NCBI GenBank assembly: GCA_020466095.1
Contig: CM035806.1
Span: 133,996,573 to 134,060,572 of the forward strand
DNA: 64,000 nucleotides
Direction of reading: 5' to 3'
Source: Chlorops oryzae
Taxonomy: Eukaryota; Arthropoda; Insecta; Diptera; Chloropidae
Positions 54,676 to 64,000 of this stretch are shown piece after piece. The notes under the pieces are model-generated. The model saw only the letters and a list, made by a program, of their open reading frames with translations. It was not told the origin of the DNA and ran no database searches. Made by a program: the position numbers and the translations under genes. Every line of letters starts with the position of its first letter. Position 1 is the stretch's first letter.

Positions 54676-55168
54676 CAGTACACTCGGGATAACGTCAACT
54701 AATTAAAACCGCGAGTGTTGACGTTTACCAGATTGTTGGCGTTTATGATTGTCCTTATTTTAGATCAAAATATAGTCGGCACTATAGTTTTAAAATTTTT
54801 TTTAGTATTCAAACTAAAACCAACCAATAATCTGATTCAAGCAAATGTTTATGTATTTGAAAAAATAGAAAAAATATTTTATATGAGATTAATGGCACTT
54901 TCGGTTTTTAAGAGCTCATTTTATACGCGCAACATCAACAATTCCGAAAAAACAACTGAACAAAGAGAGCAAAAACTACATTGTACGCATAAAAGGAGAT
55001 TCCCGGAATTCTGAGAATTCGTATTCTATACGTAATTCCAGCTTAAGTTTTCTATTACGCAAAGTTTATCTTTTAGAGCTTTTAGGTTTTGTTGACGTTT
55101 TAGAGTAGGCAATGGTTAATAAACAAGTGTTGACGTTTTGGGGTGTTGACGTTATCCCGAGTGTACTG
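54676..55168. mobile_element. 493-bp pogo-like MITE
   Basis: Perfect 24-bp TIRs begin CAGTACACTCGGGATAACGT and are flanked by TA (54674-54675, 55169-55170). TGTTGACGTT recurs inside near both ends (about 54716, 55127, 55144). Terminal sequence and target fit pogo/Tigger. The inner 99-aa frame shows no transposase motif. Confidence 0.85.
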
Positions 55169-55170
55169 TA

Positions 55171-57250
55171 TATACCAGGGAACGTAATAATTATAAGATT
55201 TATTATAAAAATTTAAATTTATTACTATATACATAACTGAGAATACGAGTGTGTGCGGGGCGGAGTGGAGTGGAGTGGAGCAATGCAAAGTGCCTTATTT
55301 AGTATTCATAAAATGTTTTCCAACAATCGTTTCTGCGATAGAGGCAAATAACGAGTCTTTCGGTTACCTTTCATGCATTTATTTCTTAATAACTCAAAAA
55401 CTTTTGATTGTAGTCAATCTACAATAGGTTGCGAGTCACAGACGCACAACCATGCTATATCCCAATCTTCGCCACAAGAAGTGCAACAACAAGAACCAGC
55501 GCGAAGACTCAACCAGTGCGATTGTGAAATTGGCCTTAGCAGCAATCGCCCAAATGAAATGAATGTAATATGAGACCCAGAAGTTTCGGCAGACGGCAAC
55601 GGTTGTGAAATCACTCCAAGCCCACGATTGCAATGCTAAAAGCCAGTGGGTGAAACCGGAGAATTAGAACGGCGGGAGAGAATTAACGGAGCGACAGCAA
55701 TGATAGGCACGGGCAGCTAGGTGTCAAGTATGAGGGACACGAGCCGGCAAGTCAACATTGCAACTGTCTAAGCTATGCTGAAGAGCTCGATCGCTGGCAA
55801 CAACAACAACACACTAACAACGCGATAGCTTTGGCGAGCTTTCGGCGAGCAAGGGAAAACACGGGAGGCACGAGCTGACGCGTCATAAGTTCTGCGCAAG
55901 GTTCAACGCCACCAAACACCGACCTACAACAACAACAACAACGACGATATGAGAATAGCAGCACCAAAGATAGACTTGCAGGTGAATCTTATGCAAGAGG
56001 TTTTGAAAAACATCATCAGCGATATCCAATATTGCCGATCAGCAACAGAAAGAGCAGACTGGTTTTCGGAAGTCTCTGCTTTTGACGTGCGTACATACGA
56101 GCCACGGCGTTAAAAGTATAAATAAGGAAATAGGGAAATTGTAAAGTAGTGTTAGCATTTTTACAGTGAATATAAATCCTGTCATAGACATAAGGATCAG
56201 TAAATAAAAGAAAGGATAAAATATAAACTTCACTCTTTTATTTAAAGAGGTTTATAGGAACATTTATACGCTTGACTTTGTCTGAGCGCTTGTTTCCTAT
56301 AATTTGGTGTTGGAATAAAGGAACGTTTATACGCTCGACTGTGTCTGAGCGCTAGCTCCCTATATCCCAACAAATAGACAAAAATAACTAAATATATGGA
56401 GTGAAATATTAACGTTGACATAGTTTTTGACATTATAAAAATATTGAACGGATGTCAAGACTCCTGATGATGCTTTTCAAAGAAAGCCGATATATCGAGC
56501 AATGACAAATATATATAGTAAATATATATATGCGATGATAAAAACAGAAATGATTTATTTTCTTATGGGGCCTATAGCCGGAATATCGAAATCAACACAT
56601 AACCAAATATAAATTTGAAAAACAAAAGATATGCCCTTTAAAACAGGGACTGAAAATAACAGTTTCAATGTCTTTCAAAATTTGAAAAAGCAAGGACAAA
56701 AAATTGTCGCACAGAAATCTTTTCGATGTCATTGTGATCCTCAGGACATTCTCTATACGAATCCGGGATGCATTTTATTTTCCTAACTTTTTTAGAAAAA
56801 CTCCAATATTATGTTAACTGGTAAATACTGACTTTTATTTTTTCAGTTAAACAATAACAGTTAAACTGGGCGAAATATTTTTTTTTGGCAAAAATTAAAG
56901 GCTTTGCCAAATAACAAATAAACCGTTACTCCAATTTAAATAAATTTGATAGTAATTGATAGGTCTCAGTTTCTAGAATCCAAAATTATTTATCATTTGG
57001 TTTAATCAATGCCTTTGTTTTTTAACGATAGACAACCGTTGAAAAAAAATGGGGTTTGACAAAATTCAACTTTTATTTTTAACTACTAGAAATTTAATTC
57101 TTTACAAATTTCGTAAATCATAACTTCAAATTAAAGACTGTTACTTTTAGTTAATGAAAACTTTTATTTAAGCAAATGAAATTGAGAAATAATTGAGCTC
57201 TGGTGTTTTATGCTAATGACCTCGAATTCGAAAAACTTTTCATTGGCTTA
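55171..57250. other. No recognised gene; 63-bp duplication; possible LTR-like stretch
   Basis: 56256-56364 is a two-unit 63-bp tandem repeat (GGAACRTTTATACGC..GACTKTGTCTGAGCGCT). 55440-56120 is GC-richer with CAACAA runs, then AGTATAAATAAGG and AATAAAAG, in an order that could be an LTR (TATA, then polyA signal). Convincing TG..CA ends with target duplication were not found. The rest is AT-rich. Confidence 0.35.
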
Positions 57251-57252
57251 TA

Positions 57253-58123
57253 AGGTAAATGCACCACGTAAGGCCGGGCTCCTCGTAAGGCCCACTTTCA
57301 TTTTCACCAACTTCTAACTATCAAATAGTCTTGTACTTGCACATGTTGAAACATGTCTCCAAGTTATTTAGTAGAAATAAAAAATTAAGAGAATCGCACA
57401 ATGTTTGTGGCGACCACAGTCAATTGAAAATAACAGGGACGTAAAAATTGCATTTTTATAGTGGTCCGCGCTTAACAATTAATTATATATAGTGAAATTG
57501 TGGGGGTTGCTTTCTTACAATAAGAAAGTTTGTTGTATTGTGAAGATACAGAGGTATGTTTATGGTTTCAATTGCAACATTTTTTCTTGGAAAGCCTATA
57601 AAGGCCCATACATAAAAATTGCAACGACGGACATTAAGAAACCATATTTTCAGTTGATCTGAGGTTAAAAGAGTAGGACGAAAGGCAACTATACCTTTTT
57701 TATCCTTAAATAGCGTTTAATATTTTATTCTTAATTTAAAAAAGCTTAGTAACATATAATTAGTTTTTTTTTTTAAATAAACGAATTTTTTCTGTTAATT
57801 TCATATTTTTTACTAGCTTTTACAATATAAATTAACCTATAAAGCTTACAAAAATAATTAATGCCGGTTTGGCTTCATTATCTCAAACAAGGAGTAAGTG
57901 GGCCTTTTAAGGTACACATTTTCCGCGTATGGCCCAAAAAGACGTTTTTTAAATCGCATTTTAGGACCGTTTCCAATAGTTTTTTTTTGTAGTTTTTTTT
58001 TTTGTTTTTCTATAGAAATTTTATCAAATAAAACAACACAAAAACAATCGGGTTTGTATCATCAATACTTTGTACACTGTATTGGAAAAGGTATTAGGTG
58101 GGCCTTACGTGGTGCACTTACCT
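57253..58123. mobile_element. 871-bp TIR element, TA target
   Basis: The ends AGGTAARTGCACCACGTAAG and their inverse (one mismatch over ~23 bp) are flanked by TA (57251-57252, 58124-58125). The inner words CGTAAGGCCCAC (about 57283) and AGTGGGCCTTTTAAGG (about 57896) repeat the subterminal sequence. The 127-aa frame from 57898 is low complexity and runs past the end. Confidence 0.8.
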
Positions 58124-58242
58124 TATGTCATATTCAGATTCTATTTTACACCTTGGCCTCTATTTATATGATCGGCTTCAGCAGTTTATATATGGGCATT
58201 TCCATGATGTCGAGCGCGATATTCGCACGCATTCAAAGTGAA

Positions 58243-60371
58243 ACAAGTAAGAAAGCTAAAGTCGGTCAGGCCCGACTTTGAAATACCCAGCGTCCGGACA
58301 TTATTGGCGCACTATGTTTTGCCTCTCCAGCGTGGGCGTGGGCGGGCCACATAAATTATTTCCCTACACCTTTCATTCGCCTTGGTCAACCTATGTTGCG
58401 AATTTGAAGCTTCTACGCCTTTTACTTCACAAGTTACGATCAAACCTTATTTGTGGGCTTATTTGTGGGCGTGGCTCGAGGAGGGCGGCATCCATTTTTT
58501 TCCAGGATATGTCCATTTTTGTAGTTTACTAGTATACCAAATATCAATGGAATGTGTTGAGTGGTTCACAAGTTACAAGCATTTTACTAAAAACACATTA
58601 AATTCATTTGTGGGCGTGGAAGTGGGCGGATGTCTCCCATTTTTACTTAGGATCATACTCAGACCCCGATATACATGTGTATCAAATTTCGACTTCATTG
58701 GTTCAGCCGTTTCGGAGGAGATCCGACTACGGACGGACGGACGGACATGTCTAAATCGATTCAGTTTTTGATCCTGATCATTTCTGTATATGATATATGG
58801 GCATTTCCACGAAAACGTACCCTGTGCAACTGCAAAAAAATTTACACTTTAACACATTTTTGTTCTTCTTATTAAAACATATATACATGCATCATTTTTT
58901 TCATGTAGAGTAATATTCAAAAATATGTCTGGTTTGTATACAAATTAATTTTGAAATAGTGCTATTTAAACACATCGCAAACAAAAAAATTATCCCTTTT
59001 TTGAGCTTTCGCTACAAGCTGTTTTTGAATATGTGGCAGCACAAATAGATATCAGCTAAAAAGTATGTCATTTTATCTGGTTTGCAGAAAAAGTAGAATG
59101 CTTTAGGTTATATGTTTTTACAGACGTTTGGAAAATTAACCTTAGACTGTCACGCCCGTTACCGATAAACTACAAACAGTTAAATTATCTTTTAGCAAAA
59201 GAATTTAACAAAGTGTTAACCTGCAGATAGTAAGAAGGTAATTCCGTTTAATAATAAACCGAAACCTAGTTGGAGTTTGTGTGACAGAGATGGCATTTTT
59301 AACACTTAAAACGGTGTCACACCCGTTACTTATTTATTTTTTTGTGTTATATTTTTGGGCCAATTTACCTTACAGTTCATTTATAAAAAATTATAAATAA
59401 TAAATTTTAAATAATAAATAACATATAATGAATAAATAATTAATAATTAATAAATTATAAGTAATAATAAATAATACAAAATTAATAATAAATAATAAAT
59501 AATAAATAAAAAAAAATAAATAAACAAATAAAGAATAAAATTAAATTATATAAATATATTAATATAGAAGTTTATTATTTATGTATTAATTAATAGTATA
59601 TTGTAAATGTCTTAATTAATACTGTATGCTGACGACTCACACTGATCACCACACACAAAACCTTATTCTCAAAACCTTATTATCAAAAAAAGTCTATTCA
59701 GTAACAGGAAACCAAAATCGTGTGATAAAAAACCAAAAACTTTTAAAAGCAAGTTATTTAACGGAAAACGAATGAAGCTGTTTTTACGAAAATACTACGT
59801 TGATATTTTTTATAATAGCTACACTGAAATATATTTTAAAAAACTCGTCTTCCTCATATAACTCTTGTTTCAATTTATATTGTCATACCCGTTACTTTTT
59901 TCTGTCACACCCGTTACTTTTGTAAATTGGTATAAAACACATACGAATACCGATACATTATAAGTAAATACCTATTCATAGTCAGAATACTCCTTAGAAC
60001 TGTTGGTTAAACATTCTTTTTATATGTTTCCTGGAAAATTTTACAGAATCGATTAATGAACACAAATAACATACAAACCCCCATTTTCTAACGTCACACC
60101 CGTTACCTCCTTTTGAAGGTTTTTAAGGCATTAAAAGTAATTTTTAACGGATTCTTTGAAATGGTAGAAATACTTTAAAAATGGAAGCTTCAAAAATATG
60201 CAACACTGTTATCGAAGGGTTGATGGTTTTAGAGAAATTTAAAGAATTCGCCTAAATCTGTCACACCCGTTACTATGGAAATACCCATATATTTGTCTAT
60301 CTCCGGAGCTTAATTCTCCCTGTTACAAGATTCGCACAAAACTAATATACCCCGCTTACGCTGGGTATAAA
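58243..60371 (-). mobile_element. Helentron family C, copy 3, split by a 1.49-kb insertion
   Basis: Minus-oriented: CAAGTAAGAAAGC, hairpin AAAGTCGGTCAGGCCCGACTTT, ATACCCAGCGTCCGG, a body with GGGCGTGG units, a GTCY tract (58730-58748), the core ATGTCTAAATCGATTC..GATCCTGATCA, then the break in the TA tract. It resumes at 60288 through CTCCGGAGCTTAATTCTCC and TACCCCGCTTACGCTGGGTAT. Copy 2 shows the uninterrupted order. Confidence 0.85.
58798..60287. mobile_element. TGGGYATTTCC-family element, 1490 bp, with six direct repeats
   Basis: The ends TGGGCATTTCC and GGAAATACCCA lie in a TATA context, inserted in the TA tract of Helentron C copy 3. GTCAYRCCCGTTAC occurs six times, all in the same direction: 59149, 59316, 59882, 59904, 60093 and 60260, the last ending ~4 bp before the right TIR. 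59380-59575 is a TAATAAATAAT-type AT array. No protein frame is seen. Confidence 0.8.
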
Positions 60372-60922
60372 AACTAACGCATTCGCACGCTAAAAAAACA
60401 AGTCAGTTTTGAGGCGAACAGTTCAACCACTGATTTCAGCGAAACTTGAGGCATTATTTTAATGCGACTAATTTTGAAATGTTGTACATTGATGAAGCTG
60501 GTTTTTGTTTGATTCAAAAATATTAAGCAGTTTAATTTGTTTCATTTATTTTATTTTAATCACTGTCGCACGCTTCATGTCGAATTCTACATTTGTTGCA
60601 TCATGCATATGTTTTACTTTAATGTGTTGGTAGGGGAAAGTGGGGTAAATCTCACTCGTGTCTAAAGATGACCCCAGCTGTAACATGAAAATGCAAAGGC
60701 TTCTGACGATTTTTTTCCAACCAGTAAAACACATATTATGCTGCTGATTTTTAAGCAAATTTTTTCAAATTTTTATTTCATAGGTAAAATTAAAAATTTA
60801 GAAATTTAAAATTTTTATATAAAAATTATAACTTTTGTGTTTTAGAAAAAAATCGGTAATTTATCGTGATTAAGATTTTTCTCATAATATTAAATGGTGA
60901 TAGTAAAGTAAAGGGGTTTTAA
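60372..60922. other. No gene seen
   Basis: AT-rich sequence. A GTGGGGTAAATCTCAC phrase at about 60644 resembles the TIR of the 38.3-kb element. No partner was found. Confidence 0.5.
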
Positions 60923-61649
60923 GGGCATGGTATGGTTTTAAAAAATTTTTGGGTTGTTTTTTTTTTTTTTTTTTTTTTTTTTTGAATGTACAACATTTCA
61001 AGAGTATTGTGTAAAAATTCCAAGTAAATCGTACTAAAACTAAAGGAGATACAGCGATTCAAGTGAGTGGACCTTAGTGTAAAAAGTGTAGAAAAAAAAA
61101 ATTTCAAATCGATTTTGTGGAAAACGACTTTTTTGAAGTCCGTGAACACGATGCTGCAAAATCTACTTGACCGATCGTTTTAAAATTTTTTTCAATTATT
61201 ATACACATAAATCAACAGGTATCGCCGTGGCCCTTTTTTTTATTTTTTTCCTATTTTAAAATAATAAAGTAACCTCAATTTTTAAGCGAAAATCGCGTTT
61301 TTGACTTCAAAACGCTACCAAAAAAAAAAAAAATTATTTAAAAAAAATAGGGCCACGGCGATACCTCGGGATACAAATTACCTTTTAAAAACATGTTTCC
61401 TTTTTTTTTTCAGATGAACCGCTAACCTCTAATCATGTTCACGGCAAACCAACTTTTTTTCGAGGAGCCTCCGGAGAATCGATACCACGTATTTATCTAT
61501 CGATAATTTCAAATTTTTTTTTTTCCCAAATACACTTAATAAGCATAACTACATCATGTATATGAAGAAAATAAACCAACATTATTCATGTCTCCAAAAA
61601 AAAATCATGAAAACATGCCTTTTTTCGGGTTTAAAACCATACCATGCCC
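60923..61649. mobile_element. 727-bp TIR element with TTAA target duplication (piggyBac-like)
   Basis: Perfect 20-bp TIRs GGGCATGGTATGGTTTTAAA are flanked by TTAA (60919-60922, 61650-61653). A second inner inverted pair GGTATCGCCGTGGCCCT lies at about 61218 and 61350. TTAA duplication is the piggyBac hallmark, although the terminal bases are not classic piggyBac. No transposase. Confidence 0.8.
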
Positions 61650-61653
61650 TTAA

Positions 61654-63718
61654 AGGAAAAATAAAAACTTGAGAAAAAAATATAAGGTTTAGTAGAAATT
61701 CGATTTTTATAGAAAGTCAACCGTGTGGAAAAATTTGAACCCCCGATTTTCATACTAATTCAAAAAAACGCTAATTTCCAAAAACCGAATTCTTAAGCGT
61801 TATTAATCTATTTTCTTCGCAATAATAAACTTCGGATATTGCTCAATACAAAAGGATATGATTTGGGTATATCATTTCTCTGGTTTTAAAACAATTTCTA
61901 AACTAACAATTTCAAAACTTTAAAGGGTAAACAAAAACACTTTTTTTTCAAGACTTCAAAGTAGGGAAGGAGACCCAAAATATGGATGTTTTATTTTGTT
62001 CCTATATGAAGTCTGTTCTAAATTCGATTTTGTGCACCATACAAAGTCTACTTGGAGTCACTTGCTGGTGTTAGCTGTGAACTTTGACCAAAGTTGGACG
62101 TAGCAGTTTTACTCATAACCAATTTCTCCGTATTTAGAATTTGAAATTAAAAAAGATTTTTTTTTTCCTGACGATGCAGTGTGCTTTTTTCTATCGAATG
62201 ACATCGAAAAATCGGAATCGGTTAAAAGTGGACTTAGCAGGTTTACACTTTAAGCCGACGATATTTTAATAAGTCCACTGAATAAAAAATAAATTTTAAC
62301 TGCATATTTTTTGGACTATTTTCCTTGTTTTTTCGAGCTTTTTATAGCGCTTATTTTAGCGTTTTTTCGGGCTCTGGTGATTATATTTCCGTTTCTCTTG
62401 AATTATATTTTCTTTTCCTTCATTTAGCGCTCTCCACTTTTGTCTAGCAATCCGCATTCTTTCCATTTTTCTTAATTTGTAGTTTTGTAATTTTTTTCAT
62501 CATCCTTCAATATTTCTCTCCAGCGTTTGCAGTTGGATTTATTTTTCTCGCCGTCGTCTTTACTCATCTATATTAAAAAATTTTTATTTTTTGTATTTTC
62601 CCTGAAGTAATTGCGACTACTCTTCAACTACTCCCGGACTAGTTACAAAAATACTAGGACTACACGAATATACCAGACCTACTGTGGAATTAGAGGTCAG
62701 TTGTCTTACACAAAATACTCTACATTTTGACTAGTCATGTTCTGGGGAAACTTAGAGTACTCCTTTTCGGTAAGTTGACCAATCGCACCCTTGCTACTAA
62801 ATCGGTACAACTCAAAATTTTGCATTTCTGGAACAATCATTCATTCTCTATTGAAAGTGAACCTGGGTGTCTAAAAATTAAATAATTAAAATTTGATTCC
62901 TCTCAAAAAAAAAAAAAAAACCGAAGAGTATAATATCTGAGAACTTTATTCTGCAAAAAAATATCGTCATATCGTTGGTTTTCCATACTTTTTTTAAGAG
63001 GAACAATGTAACTTTTTTTAACGAATTTTTTCTTTCTATCATGTCAACATTGACGAAACCTTTTTCGCATTTTGCGAATACTAAAAACGTGTTTTGAAGT
63101 GAAAAGTGAAGTGAAAGGATTTATAGGGGCTAAAAATTCGTTTTAAAAATTGTTACGAAAGTGCGCAAAAAAAAAAATAGAACATAAAAATAGGAAAAAC
63201 GTATGGCAGCTTAGGGAAATAACGCAATTAAGCTAGCACGAAATGCCATATTTAGTGCCTCAACTCAATTATAATTCCCTTCCTTCGGTCTGCCTGCTGC
63301 CTTTGGTCCATAATTTCTTAGGCCACTCCCACTCATAAATGCGAGTCGTGCCAACTGGAACAAAGGCGCCACATAGGCACTCTGAAGGGCTCCTTTCTCC
63401 ATTCTCTTTATAAGAAAGTCACTTAAGTAAGTCGGTTGGAAAAGAAAATGCGAAATGCGAAATGCGAAATAAGAATTCGAGCGAGTCCTTTTTTATGCAT
63501 TTGCTCATTAAACTCCATTTCGACTATAATTAACAACGACAAAGTTAAACTTCAGTTGTGAAGATGCAGCGCTCAGAACTCCCGGCTCGCTTGCTGGCAA
63601 TCTTAGCGGTGGGAGCGTGTGGTTGGTCCCTTTTCAACAGTCGAAAGTCCAACCATTCTGGCTGCTCGAGCTTCTCCATTCCACTTTAAACTTTTCGTCC
63701 AACATCAGAGAGCCATTC
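61654..63718. other. No gene seen
   Basis: AT-rich DNA with A/T runs and a repeated GCGAAAT word (63449-63470). ACTAGTYA words near 62630-62740 may be a weak trace of repeat F. Nothing coding is supported. Confidence 0.5.
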
Positions 63719-63723
63719 AATCA

Positions 63724-63761
<38 letters not shown>

Positions 63762-63804
63762 GAGTCAGTCAGTCTGTCAGTCAGTCTGTCAGTCAGCGAG
63801 TCAG
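63719..63804. repeat. (TCAG)n microsatellite
   Basis: Imperfect TCAG array with CTG and GAG interruptions. It is not linked to a Helentron core, unlike the GTCY tracts. Confidence 0.95.
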
Positions 63805-64000
63805 GCATAGAAAATTATTTACGACTTGAATTTAAACAAGTTTTGTTATGTTGCTCTTAATTGGGAACTCTTGGAAGGATTCGCTTTGATAGCTCGCATT
63901 TCACATTTCGCATTTCTTATGAATTGAGCGCAATCGACTGTTAAGTTAAATATTAATACAAACTGTGCATATATCAAACTATGCATAAACATACATATAT

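Noticed and set aside
55440..56375. Solo LTR
   Set aside because: TATA-like and AATAAA sequences are in a suggestive order, but no TG..CA boundary with a target duplication was found.
59149..60273. CRISPR-like array
   Set aside because: Six 14-bp repeats have very uneven spacing (22 to 566 bp), lie in a eukaryotic TIR element, and have no cas genes.
60955..61149. Poly(T)-led 76-aa minus frame
   Set aside because: It lies wholly inside the TTAA-flanked element and encodes mostly Phe/Lys runs.

Overview
The window reads as gene-poor, AT-rich nuclear DNA of a higher fly (Diptera, Schizophora; a tephritid-like fruit fly would fit, but that is inference). The reasons are a small secreted Ala/Pro/Tyr-rich cuticle-type gene with a tiny first coding exon, a mellifera-type mariner transposon, several families of DINE-1/mini-me-like Helentrons built around (TA)n and (GTCY)n tracts, and many short TIR elements and tRNA-derived SINEs. 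There are no operons, ribosome binding sites, rRNA genes or CRISPR arrays. Only one host gene is well supported, on the minus strand at about 27.73-28.25 kb. The only nearly intact transposon gene is the mariner transposase at 42.28-43.31 kb, which has one in-frame stop.

Layout. 0-5.4 kb: sparse DNA with a dispersed repeat, a tRNA-derived SINE, a possible decayed gene and a 264-bp MITE. 5.4-6.9 kb: two Helentron A copies head to head. 7-9.4 kb: microsatellites and a long hairpin. 9.4-10.8 kb: Helentron B with a 100-bp tandem array. 11.57-15.97 kb: a hAT-like element filled by nested elements. 17.12-26.93 kb: a tandem duplication. Its first copy carries two long-armed foldback elements and its second copy keeps their empty sites. 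26.9-28.3 kb: small hairpins, then the cuticle-type gene. 28.7-41 kb: Helentron A copies, short TIR elements and SINE/TIR hybrids. 41.4-43.5 kb: Helentron C, then mariner. 44-52.8 kb: more A copies, a GC-rich coding-like remnant and further hybrids. 54-61.7 kb: a 10-bp minisatellite, a pogo-like MITE, two larger TIR elements, a split Helentron C and a TTAA-flanked element. The right end is AT-rich and ends in a (TCAG)n tract.

How the parts work together. The three Helentron families (A, B, C) share one plan: 5' TATACC-type subterminal inverted repeat, TA tract, GATCA...GATTY..ATGTC core, GTCY tract, 3' subterminal repeat, hairpin, then TTACTTGTT. They are therefore probably mobilised by one kind of machinery encoded elsewhere. 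Most other elements are non-autonomous. The most unusual signals are (1) TIR-bounded elements carrying tRNA-like Pol III promoter sequences, in one type as an inverted pair; (2) a family with TGGGYATTTCC ends in which each long member carries its own set of same-direction repeats of a private motif; and (3) the tandem duplication that preserves pre-insertion sites and carries a patch copied from another Helentron subfamily.
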